From the NCBI GenBank assembly GCA_004369085.1, contig ML210149.1:372001-436000 (forward strand): a DNA stretch of 64,000 bases, given 5' to 3'. Shown in pieces: positions 1 through 10,700 of the stretch (within the stretch, counting starts at the first letter, position 1; each line of letters opens with the position of its first letter). Origin of the DNA: Coprinopsis marcescibilis (taxonomy: Eukaryota; Basidiomycota; Agaricomycetes; Agaricales; Psathyrellaceae). The notes under the pieces are model-generated. The model saw only the letters and a list, made by a program, of their open reading frames with translations. It had not been told where the DNA came from and ran no database searches. Position numbers and translations under genes: made by a program.

Positions 1-150
1 GATCCAAACTATGTATTATGACTTGGAGTATACAGGCCGGGCATTAATAGGAGATATTGTAGGTGAAGGCAAAGCAAAGCAGCAGTATAGTAGTGTGGCT
101 TGAGTCCAAAAGCAACAAGGCAAGCTGTTTCCATAATCTATCCCTCAATA

Positions 151-1393
151 TCAGTTCTGAGTTGCAGCGGCACGATCGGAGTCAAGCGCATCATCTACTG
201 AGTTCTGCCAATCGTTGGCCGATTGTGTGCTGAGGACCTGTTGCAAGGTGGTGCCGTAGATTTCTCGATCTTTGTTAAGCATCTTGGTAAACATGCTGGA
301 GGTCCGAGGGTACATTTCACAAATCAGTATTGCGGGCGTCAGAGAGTACACGGAAACATTACTCACATTTGTATCTTATCCTCCTTCCCATCTGCCACAT
401 CTCGGATTGAAACCAACCTGGCGTCAACGAAGTCCCAGTACTTGGCGCCTGATTTCCCCTCCTCGGAATATACCTTCCGCTATGGTGTCAGTCCATAATG
501 TCAGTCAAGAGACTGAGGAATGAAGACAGCTGAACTCACCAGGAGAGCGAGCCGGGCGCACAGTGCAACAGATACCGCACACTTGGTGTTATCCACGAGG
601 CTGGTTGCAAGCTGGTATATGCTCTGTTTCGAGTCCTTTGACTGTTGAATCTGCAAAACTAGGGTCAGAAACATTACACTAAATGTGAGAGACACATACA
701 GCTTTTTTGATTCGAGCACGGGCCTGAGTCAGCTCACTACCAACTGCTTCCCTCACCACCTTGTAAATGTGGCGGTCAGTATTCATTGTTGCCGGAACAT
801 TGATGTTCAGATGCTTAATGACAGCCTCACATACGAAACGCATTAGCCGTGAGCCATGATCCGCAAGGTTTAGTGCAACTCACTAGGACACGCTCCCTTG
901 GAAACTCTCCCTTGTACGAGCTCAGCTTTGGAGAAAGAAGCACAGCAAGGACATAGTTTTTTATGTTGTCCTGGTCCAAAAGCATCAGCATGCCAAGACA
1001 TGAGAGGTCTGGGGAAGTCATACGCACCATGAGGGGCTTTTCGACCACATATGTACCAGATGGCGAGCAGATAGCTGTCAACTTATGCTCCAGTGATAGA
1101 ATTTTTCCATACAGGAGGAGAGAGCGAGTAGCAGGGTCTTCGTCGGCATAGCTCTCCAGCTGTTTAGTGTATGGACCAAGGCTGAGACGGTTGGCAAGGC
1201 GGTGAGCTTGAATGACGGCGCTGGTGCCACGGGATGGGTTGGCCCTGTTCAAAGGTGTACCAGGCTGACTTGAGTGGGTGAAGTCGCCAGTGTCATCGTC
1301 ATTGTTGTCCTGGTTGATCATGCCACGAAGCTCTTCCAGCTCGGAGTCACCAGGTGTGACAGAAGACACCCTACTGGATTCGGAGTCATCCAT
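151..1393 (-). CDS. Partner gene of a transposon-like gene pair (hypothetical, 317 aa)
   Basis: Five exons read on the minus strand (1393-884, 825-700, 650-540, 479-418, 295-151) join with every phase closing to give 317 aa. The start is the ATG of MDDSESSRVSS and the stop is TGA at 153-151. The N-terminus is acidic and Ser-rich. The middle is helical (GPYTKQLESYADEDPATRSL) and contains the block YKGEFPRERVL. The C-terminal exons carry AVIKHLNINVPA, TQARARIKKA and KYWDFVDARLSMFTKML. I recall similar helical proteins divergently paired with the transposase-like gene family found at 1.7-5.9 kb in agaricomycete genomes, but I cannot name a Pfam family. The start-to-start gap to that gene is under 300 bp, so the two probably share a promoter. 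The role (accessory transposition protein or regulator) is inference. It could also be an unrelated hypothetical gene. Confidence 0.6.
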
Positions 1394-1674
1394 GTCAAGG
1401 ATGTTTAAGTGGCAAACACAGACGCAAGGACTGGATGATGAACAAATTAATAAAAGAGGGGAAATGAGTGTGGGGCACTGTGTGGCAGGGCAAAAGGGAG
1501 GGGAAATGGAGGTCCAAGGAACAGACTTCAGTGGTGGGAGGTTGAATAGAAAAAGACGATGTGCTGTCAAGAGGCGGCTCGACTTTTTGGGCAACACCGA
1601 AGCTCAGACTCCACTCACCCCAGATCAATTATAATTTATTCCAGTGACTTCAGCTACGTTCGTCATTCTGCGTG
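1394..1674. promoter_or_regulatory. Shared divergent upstream region of the transposon-like pair
   Basis: About 280 bp lie between the minus-strand partner start and the earliest plausible plus-strand start (ATG at 1675). The plus-strand text near 1622-1640 is A/T-rich. No definite TATA box or operator could be assigned. It is called regulatory only from the head-to-head arrangement. Confidence 0.35.
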
Positions 1675-4600
1675 ATGACCAGGGGCCGTAAATCTGCAAT
1701 AGCAAACGGTTAGTTCTAATTGTCAAGGAAAGTAGTGAGACTCACAGAATCAAAGAAATTGAGGAACATCCAGCTGACAAGGGTCAAGTGCGATGTCTCC
1801 TCTGCAACATGTATTCGCCGACTTGGTCCAACTGGTTTGCAAAGAAGAACTTCAGTAAACATAAGACTTCTGCAGCTCACAATGAATCAGTCAAAAGGCA
1901 AGAAGAAGATGAGCGCCAGGAGCGTCTAAATGCAAGGGCCCGGGGAGATGATGAACCACTTCTGCAACTAGCAGATTTGTTACCGCCAGTTCCCGAGGTT
2001 ATTCTCCCTCCAGAAGATGCAACAATGCTTGAAGGCGAGCAGGAGATGTGGGACTGCCTTGATGGAGGAGATTACATGATCGAGTTGGAGGATCCAGAGG
2101 ATATACGGAGGCAGAGAGCGAAGGAATTTGAATGTCGTGTGCGCGAGTTCAACCTCTGGAGCGGGATGGAGGACAATCTCCCCGATTTCGCAAATATCGA
2201 TATGTTAGAGGCAGCGCAGGCGGAGGAACGAGAAGAGCAGGCAATTTTCGATATCCTTGAGGGAGTGGGTAAGTGCGGCTCAATCCAGTGTGCCCTGACC
2301 CCCGATTCTCCTCACAACTCACAAGCACCATGAATTACAGGTGTCTCGGATGTCGAAGGCTCTGCGATTCTGCATCAGCAATCAGGTCTCCATCGTGATT
2401 CAGAATGGTATCCGTACCCTTCGAAACTTATGTTTCTACTTGATGCGATGGACAACATGCCCCGTCTCCGGATATCGTCCACCCTGATGAGTGTTATGCT
2501 CTGGGTGCTTCAAGAAGCTGGTGTCAAAGATGTGCCATCAGCGTTGCAGTTGCGAAGAGTTCAGAAAAGCCTGCGAAAGGGGACATGTGTTGAAACAGTC
2601 CACTGGACATCCCCCAAGGGGAATATGTTCTCCTTCAATAATCCTGCCTCTATCATCGCAAATGTGAGTACAGTTAACCTGGAACCAGATCAAAGCTTGA
2701 GGTGCGAGTACTCACTGGTATCCGTTGCTAGGATTGGGCCAACCCAAAGATCAGGCCTTACATTCGCCGCTATCCTTCCTTGCCAACCGAGAATATTTCA
2801 GAGATCTGGCATGCAGAGAAATGGCGGCGTACCATTGACCGACATGCATTAAGCCCAATGTACGATAATGGCACTCGCCATTTCTACATCGACGAGCCAG
2901 CTCAGACTGCAGGTGGTCAGATCGTTATCCCAATCCGCTGGTTGGAGGATGATTATGGCAAGGTGTGGTGTGACACATGGAAGGTTGAGTACAACAACGA
3001 TGTGAGTGGCCTTATCAACACACACAGCATGCGTGAACTCACATGACTTTACTTAGGGAACAGCAACTGTCCTTGACGGTGACGATGGGGCTGTTCTCCT
3101 TGATGCAACGGAGCTTCGGGACAACATGCTTGATCTGTTGAAAACAAATGAGATCCCGGACTGGAGTGAGCTCACAGTCAATGCGGGACATCCAGATAGG
3201 ATGCCGAATCCTGATCGCAAGCTTGCTGAGGGAGAGCCGCTATACACATCATTTATTGATGTCTTCGGGGACGATGTGTCTGGGAACCGCTCAAAGAGTT
3301 GGAATAAGCATTGGAACGTGTATATAAAGCACTGTAACCTACCACGCAAGATGCTGAATCACGAATGGCACACTCATTTTGTTTCTACATCCCAGCATGC
3401 TCCTGTCCCAGAGCAGTTTCATGGAATCAAATCTGTAATTGAGTGAGTGTCTCATTGTTCGTTATTCGATTGAATCGGACCTTACATGCAGAAATGATTA
3501 GGGAAACCCATGCCAAACCTATCCGAGTATTCGACCCATTGACCAAGCAATACACCCGCTTTAAGCTTCAGTGCAACTGCGGCCCAGGGGATAATCCCTC
3601 TCAGAGCGAAACATTGGGCCATATTGGCGGTAATGGAAACTTCCCATGTCGAAAATGCCATGTTGGTGGCACGGTGAAAGAGAAGTCAGCGGACGCTGGC
3701 TATCATTCTTTGTTTGCAGTGAGTCTACTCATCACACGTGGACAATCGTGCATGTAGCTCATTCTCCAAAGCCAGGTCTCCCTAGAAACATGGAGTCCAC
3801 ACTGGAGACGGTCCGGTCTCAAGTTAAAGAGGCCTGTACTGGCATTGCCGACCGGGTAATTAAATCCCAGAAGACCACTGGAGTGAAAGACTCTTACACA
3901 CAGTACTGGGTCGAGAAAATCATTGACTGGTCTCGTGAACGTCAGAATCAAGAAGATGGAAGGCCAGTCAAAGTTATCCGAGAGGAGCTTGAAGCCTTCG
4001 CTCAAACGCATGCAGACGCGGTGTATAGCCCGTTTCTGACTCTCCGATGTGAGTCAATGTGCTAACCTAATCATTCTCAAGTCCCTTCAACTTACTATTT
4101 GAGTTACGCTGTCCATAAGATTGCGATATGACACAGGACACGCCCATCGAGATCCTCCACACCGTGCTACTTGGTGTAGTCAAGTATGCATGGCACGGAA
4201 CCCATACAACCTGGAAAGGCGGCGAGAAAGGCCTGTATATTCCGCGCCTTCAGTCTACAGACACGCAAGGGCTGGCAATCCCCTCAATCAGAGCTGGGTA
4301 TATCATGCAATATGCAAATTCGCTGATTGGGCGCCAATTGAAAATCCTGGCACAGGTGAACACCTTCCACATTCACGACCTGGTGAGCGAAGATCAATTC
4401 CGACTGGTAAAATCAGTTGGGGTACTTGCATCACTGTTATGGGTGCCAGAGATACACGACATGAGCGAGTACTTGGTGAGTCTGCATCTCTGTCTACCTA
4501 TATACATTGAAACATGACACGGAACCCCATAGATTGATGTCAATGTGGCTGTCGCCAATGTGCTTGACTTGGCGGTGGTGATTGACTCATCGAAGATTAT

Positions 4601-5900
4601 CAAGAAAATTAAGTTTCACCTTCTGACCCACATTACAGACGATATCAAACGGTTTGGGCCAATTGTTGGAGTCGCAACTGAGGGATACGAGTCCTATAAT
4701 GGAATCTTTCGATTGTGTTCGGTTCTGTCCAATCATTTGGCGCCCAGTCGTGATATCGCCTATCAATTGGGCAAGCAAGAGACTTTCAAGCACCTCATCT
4801 CGGGTGGCTGGTGGATGGAGGGGGACGACTTAGACTCATCATGGCGCCAATCAGGATTTACGTTGCAGAAGTATGTGGAGCAGAGCAAGATGCTCAATCA
4901 CCTATTCCAGGTTCCAATTGGAAACAACGATTTAATCGCAGGTACGTAGGTCTTATTTAGCTCCTCATTTTATCTGTGATGCAGTATGGCCGTGTAGGAT
5001 CCATCACCTTAAAGCCCATGCCGCGGGATGAGAAAAACCGCCCACTTCCTCGACCACTCCTCTCGCTCATCAACACTCAAGCCGGATGCAGAAACACTAT
5101 TTTGACGCCGTCGCTTTAGCTTCCGAGTGAGGCAAAGTGGCTGTTGTGCAAGTCGGTGATTGGGGCCTTCAAAGATGAATGCCGTGTGGGTTCGTGGGTG
5201 TTTGCAAAAAGTGCGGAGGGAGCTCCTAACCAGAATCACACCTTCACCGGCCGCATTTTGGAGATTCTGACAACGGAAAGCGAGGGGACACACACACTGA
5301 TTGTCATTGAACGATATCAGATTGCCCAGACTCTGCATCCCAAGTATGACATGCCAGTTCTCGTCAAGCCATTCGGAGAATCTGCCAACATGGTGGTGTC
5401 GCCTAAGGTAAGCAAATGCACATTGGGCTTGGCTTGAATCAATTGGCTAACAGGCTTCTTAGGATCTCCTTTTCGACTACAATGTGCAGCACGACTGCTT
5501 CACAGCAAATTGCAAGGACAGTGGGACAAAGGCTATGCTTCAGGAGCGTATTGATTCAGGTCGGACCGAGAAAGTCATTGAGCACCAGCCTAGCGATCGC
5601 TACGTGATTAACACACATGCGTTTCACAATGTCCATCGCCTTCGATCGATTGGGGCACTTCGCGCGCTTATCAGGCCTCGACTTCTATTTCCAGAACGCG
5701 AGGCTCATCATAAAGCTGCCGCCGCAAAATTGCGCATATCGGGGGTGGCAGAGGAAGAGCTGGGTGGCGATAATGGTCCAGCAACAGCAGGACCTTCAAG
5801 GAAGCGGAAACGCAACCAACCGGCCCAGGCCCGAGTCAACCCTGGCTTTGTTCATTTTGAACAGCCTGCATCTTTAAATCAGACTGAGATGCTGTTGTAA
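1675..5900 (+). pseudogene. Zinc-finger transposase-like gene, multi-exon, probably inactivated
   Basis: Roughly ten exons encode a protein of about 1,150 residues. The N-terminus has a C2H2-like finger (CLLC...HKTSAAH near 1790-1880). Next comes an acidic stretch, then a core with SEWYPYPSKLMFLLDAMDN, ANDWANPKIRPYIRRYP, YTSFIDVFGDDVSGNRSKSW, GDNPSQSETLGHIGG-GNFPCRKC, DTPIEILHTVLLGVVKY and GPIVGVATEGYESYNGIFR. A C-terminal HDCFTANC motif and a Lys/Arg tail (SRKRKRNQ) follow. This is a family I recall as abundant and repetitive in Agaricomycetes, broadly TNP2/CACTA-like in style, but its exact superfamily (for example Plavaka) was not confirmed. The exon beginning near 4998 contains an in-frame TAG at 5117-5119, and an alternative frame is open just before it, so a nonsense mutation or indel pair is likely. 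The first exon and start are uncertain; codons from 1748 onward are reliable. Confidence 0.6.
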
Positions 5901-6200
5901 TGTATTATGTGGTAGTTGCATATTATATATCTTCCCATAAAAATGGTAGCAATGTTCGAAAATGTATGTACTGAGCCTCGAGAAAAGGTGACAGAGATAT
6001 TTACTTTCAGATAATGAGCTCATCGGCCTGTACTCACGATTTTACGGAATATGTAGGTCTAATATAAAAAGAAACGTTGGATTAGGGATTGCGCCCGAAA
6101 CATTCCGTCCAGCATCATCGAACATCGGAGCAGCCTGTCGTTTGTGTCGGCATTATGTCTTTTTACGCGATTTCGGCCAGATTTCATCAGTTTGGAGGTG
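5901..6200. other. Gap downstream of the transposase-like gene
   Basis: A/T-rich non-coding sequence directly after the TAA stop. It probably contains the 3' UTR of the transposase-like gene. No ORF, tRNA or clear inverted repeat is visible. Confidence 0.4.
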
Positions 6201-6382
6201 TAAAATTCGAGCTTTTAATCTTATGTAAGGTGTTCGCACGGTTCGCAAAGTGAAGGCCCAGCCAACTTATACCACCAATGCTGGCACAAATACGACCAAC
6301 GCGCATTTCGCGAGGGTTTCAGCTATGTCTAACAATGAATCACCACCCCCGTGGCGAAGCCACGGGCAAGCCAAAGGCTTGT
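6201..6382 (+). repeat. 182-bp direct repeat, copy A
   Basis: The segment starting TAAAATTCGAGC and ending GGCTTGT recurs 374 bp downstream. The two copies differ by about one substitution and one single-base insertion. Each ends in a double hairpin. Near-identity indicates a recent duplication. The word TTATGTAA lies 20 bp inside each copy. Confidence 0.9.
6348..6381 (+). repeat. Paired hairpin unit 1
   Basis: Two adjacent perfect stem-loops: CCCGTGGC-GAA-GCCACGGG (6348-6366), followed at once by CAAGCC-AAA-GGCTTG (6367-6381). Unit 2 has changed both arms of both stems in a compensatory way, and unit 3 at 6723-6756 is identical to unit 1. Confidence 0.85.
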
Positions 6383-6464
6383 CAATACATGAAATGACAA
6401 CGGAAAGCGGTGCAAAATATATTTATGTAAGCAAGAATAATCTTATGTAAGCTGATCCCCCGAC

Positions 6465-6511
6465 GGTGTGCGATCGCGAGCGACCCGCAGGGTTGCGCCA
6501 GCGAGCACACC
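6465..6511 (+). repeat. Long imperfect hairpin between repeat copies
   Basis: GGTGTGC and GCACACC form the outer stem of two 22-nt arms closed around CCC-GCA-GGG. The interior of the arms is only partly complementary. It lies in the spacer between copies A and B, preceded by TTATGTAA at 6443-6450. Confidence 0.55.
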
Positions 6512-6533
6512 ATTGAAATATTGAAATCCCCAC

Positions 6534-6567
6534 TCCGTGACGAAGTCACGGACAAGCTGAAAGCTTG
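6534..6567 (+). repeat. Paired hairpin unit 2 (covarying)
   Basis: Two stem-loops: TCCGTGAC-GAA-GTCACGGA (6534-6552) and CAAGCT-GAA-AGCTTG (6553-6567). Relative to units 1 and 3, base pairs are exchanged as pairs (G-C to A-T in each stem) and pairing stays perfect. This suggests the structure rather than the sequence is maintained. Confidence 0.85.
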
Positions 6568-6574
6568 TGTTATG

Positions 6575-6757
6575 TAAAATTCGAGCTTTTAATCTTATGT
6601 AAGGTGTTCGCACGGTTCGCAAAGTGAAAGCCCAGCCAACTTATACCACCAATTGCTGGCACAAATACGACCAACGCGCATTTCGCGAGGGTTTCAGCTA
6701 TGTCTAACAATGAATCACCACCCCCGTGGCGAAGCCACGGGCAAGCCAAAGGCTTGT
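6575..6757 (+). repeat. 182-bp direct repeat, copy B
   Basis: Second copy of the repeat at 6201-6382, with one extra base (CAATTGCTGG for CAATGCTGG) and G to A in the GAAGGCCC block. Its right end, GGCTTGT, lies 18 bp from the splice donor of the truncated RING-family first exon, so the repeat block forms the truncation junction. Confidence 0.9.
6723..6756 (+). repeat. Paired hairpin unit 3
   Basis: Same as unit 1: CCCGTGGC-GAA-GCCACGGG (6723-6741), then CAAGCC-AAA-GGCTTG (6742-6756). It terminates direct-repeat copy B and abuts the truncated RING-family exon. Confidence 0.85.
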
Positions 6758-6775
6758 ATAGTTTAATGAACTCAC

Positions 6776-7010
6776 CTTTGAAACTGACTTGTGGATTATT
6801 TGAAGTGCGGTGAGAGCTTTGCCAACCCCACTCATGATTGGGTACGGTACTGGGAGCTACGTGCGGGACAGACCCACACAGAAGGGAATTCAGGAAATCT
6901 CCCATTATATATCTTCACAGCTTTTTGATGCTTGTCATCTTGGTGGACGCTGTGAACCCCCGGCTTGGAACTTGGAAGTGAGGACGCACTACTAAGAATA
7001 ACGCTGATAT
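6776..7010 (-). pseudogene. Truncated third copy of the RING-domain gene (promoter plus exon 1)
   Basis: On the minus strand, 6835-6776 encodes MSGVGKALTALQIIHKSVSK followed by a GTGAGT donor. It is nearly identical to exon 1 of the gene at 11401 (MSGVGEALTALQIIHKAVSK), with the same 60-nt length and splice phase. Upstream, 6836-7000 aligns with 11402-11530, including the TATATAATGG box (6902-6911) and the CATCAAAAAGCTGT block. After the donor only about 18 bp of intron remain before hairpin repeat copy B begins. The rest of the gene is absent. This is a relic left by insertion or recombination at the repeat. Whether it is still transcribed is unknown. Confidence 0.85.
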
Positions 7011-7731
7011 GCACTAGGTGCCCGGAAGAGCCCCAATCCGGTTTTATTTGCTGCTGACTGGTTGATAGTGCCTGTTGTTTTCAAGCTGAGCTGCAATGCA
7101 GACAGCGATAACCTCATCGGGCGGTGAAGAGATGTATACACCGTCAGAATCAGACATATGACCGGATTCCCTTGAATTCACATATTTAGTATGATGGTCC
7201 GTGCACATGGTGCCTGATTCTGACAATTAATATTATGGTGCAGCACAAGCTGAGTCGCGGAAGTTATGCCAATATCCCGAAGTTATGAAACGCTGGATGC
7301 TTACTGTTTTCTGGCCGCTGGGGACCGCCAACCACGAGCATCCGATTGTTTTGCCGATAGTAGACCAAACGCCCGCACGTACATGAGATAACATGCTCAT
7401 TGTAGCGAGCTTGAATCGCCAGAGTCTTCCAGACTTGTAGACTGTGTAATTTGCTTGCAATGTGAAGAAATTGTCAATGGAATGCTTACAATAAATCAGC
7501 GAGAAAGCTCCCGCAATTGTTCGACTAAGCTAAGAGGCAAGGCGATCACCATCTGCAACGGGTACGAGCTATTGATAGTTAATAGCAAGTACTCGTAGAT
7601 CAATCTGTCGGTCACCTATTATGGGAGAAACCGAGTATATCATTAAGCGCCCATGATCGACAACGAGCAGTATCGACACCGTTATCAAGGAGATAGTCCT
7701 ATTACTATACACGTCTGAAGGCACGTTCGTT
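7011..7731. other. Gap between the gene relic and RING paralog 1
   Basis: Non-coding sequence of about 0.7 kb, serving as the 3' flank of RING paralog 1 and the far 5' flank of the relic. No supported ORF, repeat or RNA gene was recognised. Confidence 0.4.
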
Positions 7732-10700
7732 CTAGTTCTCTGGGTTCAACTGGTGAAGCGGGCCAACGTCATCTTGTCGCAAATGGATGACGTGGAGTAC
7801 GCCTGATTGAACCGCCCTGGATGAAAACTCTTCGATTTCATGCACATCCCATCGATCACCTTCTTCATCGTCTTCATCTTCCTCGGCGATTGAAATCTGT
7901 GGTATAGGAGCTTTCATTCCTATGAACCGGGAGACAGGGGAGCCACAATGGCTACACTTGGATCCTCCTAGCATTGCGCTGCCCAAACAAGGGCCACAAG
8001 CCGTGTGCCCACAAGGTCGGAAGACGCAGGATGCTATAGCACGCTTGTGTTTGGGGCAGGATGGCGGTGCATCCGGATCGATGGGCTCGTCAGTAAATTC
8101 CCGCTTGTCGAGCTCAGAGACGGAAACGACAGATTTTAACGCTTCTGAGGTTTCGGTGATCCCTTCAACGTAGTCGTCGTAGAGCTTGAACCATGGTATG
8201 TTTTGCTTGAGGTACAAATCGCGACTGATTGGAGTAATTGGCGGCAGAACGCCAGTTAGACGCTAAGGGGGAGAGTATCAGTTAGCAGAAACTGTGGGTA
8301 GGTATTGGAACGTAGTGCGTGCCTCCCAAAGCTCCGGTGATATGATATGAAGATGGAAGCGACGGCCTAGGCTCTGGTTGTAGGTCTATAAGTTGTGGGA
8401 ATAGAAACGGAGTTAGCCATCAGAGCCTGGTTTGATATCTGCACAATGCCACTTCAGGGATGCGAGGATATCACTTACTCTGATTGAAGATGTGTCCCGG
8501 TATAGCTTCTGAGAGCTATACGGGTAAGCCGGGAGGTCTGTCCCATGAAAGTAAGTATGACCTACATTTGTCCTCCCGCAGAGATTCCAAATATTCGTTG
8601 ACCCCAACTCACTGTAAGGGTGCCCTTGTTTTTAACCAATAGACGTTTGCGTTTAAGCGATGGGGAAGAAGAAGAGTTTGAAGAAGAATTCAACGAGAAA
8701 GGGGGAAGGATATCAAACGTATACGAATCGCTTGCCGTCACAGTTATCTTCGGTGTTGGAATGTACCGAGCCTTCAAAGTCCTGAGAATGGAGACACGAG
8801 GTGGTATTCGCCTGGCGTAGGTGGAAAGGACCCAGGACCCAGGTGATACGGCGGAGGAAGGGCGATGTCTGATGGGAAAGCTATGTCGGGGTTGCAATTA
8901 GTCAGATAGTATGGTAGAGACCTAACGAAAGCAATATTATGGCTTACTTCAGGTTCTCTACGTCATCCCCTGCTCGCAAATTAAGCTCCTGTGGCGTTTG
9001 TGCAACAAGCAAGGTGCGCATCCCAGCTTTTGTGCCATCCGCTTTCATCTGGGTTTGGAAGTGCCCAGACATAGTTCTCTGAGGGTATATGTCAAACTGA
9101 AGTCCTCCAATTTTTGCTTCCCCAGTGACTTGCTCCTCCACAGTGTAGCCCTTATGCAGCTCGGTGACGACAAACTTTAAGAAATATATATCACTTCCAA
9201 GGGGAAGTTGCAACGTGTGTAACGTACCTGACGAACAACTCCAGGCCCCACTGTGATCCCGTCTAGCCACGGTTGACGACCTGCCACAACGTAATCTTGA
9301 GGTCCAGTCTCAAGAGGTGTTGGTTCAGAGGATATTGCTCCAGAGATAACATTGACGCCTGTTAAAGCGTTGTGTTTGGTCGAATGTGGACATTAAGAAG
9401 TGTATGTCGATCTCACCACCCGCGGAGACTTTGACAGCCGGTTCACGACCGAGGATTCCGTGAGAAAAACAGATCCAAAGTGCCTCGCGACGGAACATAG
9501 GCTACACGGTTTCAGTTGTGTGAGTATCACAAAGTAGAAAGCTATCATGAACATCGTTGACGCACAGTAATGAACCCGCCCCGGCTCTTTATACTGTCGG
9601 GAACCTTGGAGCCAAGCTGAGATACAGGAAAAAGTGGGAACTTCCCTAAGCCCTTGAGATCGAGTGTAGCACATGAGATTAGTATGGAACATACGGGCTG
9701 AGAGGTCGAATAGGACGTACGGGTGGAAGGGCGTTCGCAGATTCATTGTCCGGGACACGAAGGGTGCGATGAAAAGAAATTTGGAGATCGCCAACCGAGA
9801 CAGACTCCCGATTCCAAGATAGTTCAGTCTTCATTGGAATATCTTGAGGTGATAAATCATGATATTCATCATATTTGTTTCTCCACCACATAAGAGGTTC
9901 AGATCTGGAAATTTGCAGGCCTCCTGTTGCTGTCGCGTCGTAGACTGAGTCACCGTCAGTAACAGTTATGGGCCCGATGACATTGTCTTCCTCGAATTCA
10001 TCAGGCGGCAAATAGCCTAGCAAAATATCCACTACGTCATGGAAAGGTCTCCCAAGCCATTTGCCTACGTACCAGCCTTTATGATGGCGTGCACAACGTC
10101 GGGAATTTTCGCATCGCATTTGAGGACCAAGGTTTCCGAATAAGTCTCGTCTTGGTCAAGATCACGCTTCAGTCCCGAAATATTGAGGGGTAATGTGCTG
10201 ACCGCCTTGAGCTTGTTGACAAGAGAGCGTCTGTCCCCATCCGACTCGCGGTCAATCACTGAGCCCAACTATCGGTTCAGTTCAACTTAGTCCTTTTATT
10301 GCCTTCAGATATCGTCATACTCACGCTTTGGTCAAACAGTGACTTCATATGTGAAGGGACGGCTGTACTGTTGCTGGCTTGTGTAGATTGATCTGAGGGC
10401 GTCTGCAGCTGGACTCCGGATCGCTGGAGCATCATGGTATCAATAGTACCTGTGTGGATGCTACAGCTATTAAGTACTGGGTGCAACCATTGAGCGACTC
10501 TACTCACTTCGTATGGATACTACTACTCTTGAAGTATTTCACAGTCGGTTTCGCAGGGGATGTTCCGAGCGGAGGGTCCTTCAAAATGTGTGGGGCAGAT
10601 GATGGCGTCTTCATAGAAATATCCAGTTCTGCGATCTGATGTTCAAGGGATGAGTATCCGATAACTGCCTGGAGCAGAACCATAGACTCCTACCTTTGCG

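Larger units (their letters stand above)
151..5900. mobile_element. DNA-transposon-like block (partner gene plus transposase-like gene)
   Basis: The two divergent genes form one block that separates the window edge from the RING-gene array. Terminal inverted repeats and target-site duplications were looked for by eye in positions 1-150 and 5900-6200 and none was recognised, so the boundaries given are only those of the coding sequences. The hairpin-repeat block at 6.2-6.76 kb may belong to the same insertion history. Confidence 0.5.

Noticed and set aside
6201..6757. CRISPR-like repeats
   Set aside because: Only two long copies with a 192-bp spacer, in a eukaryotic context; hairpin mobile repeat fits better.
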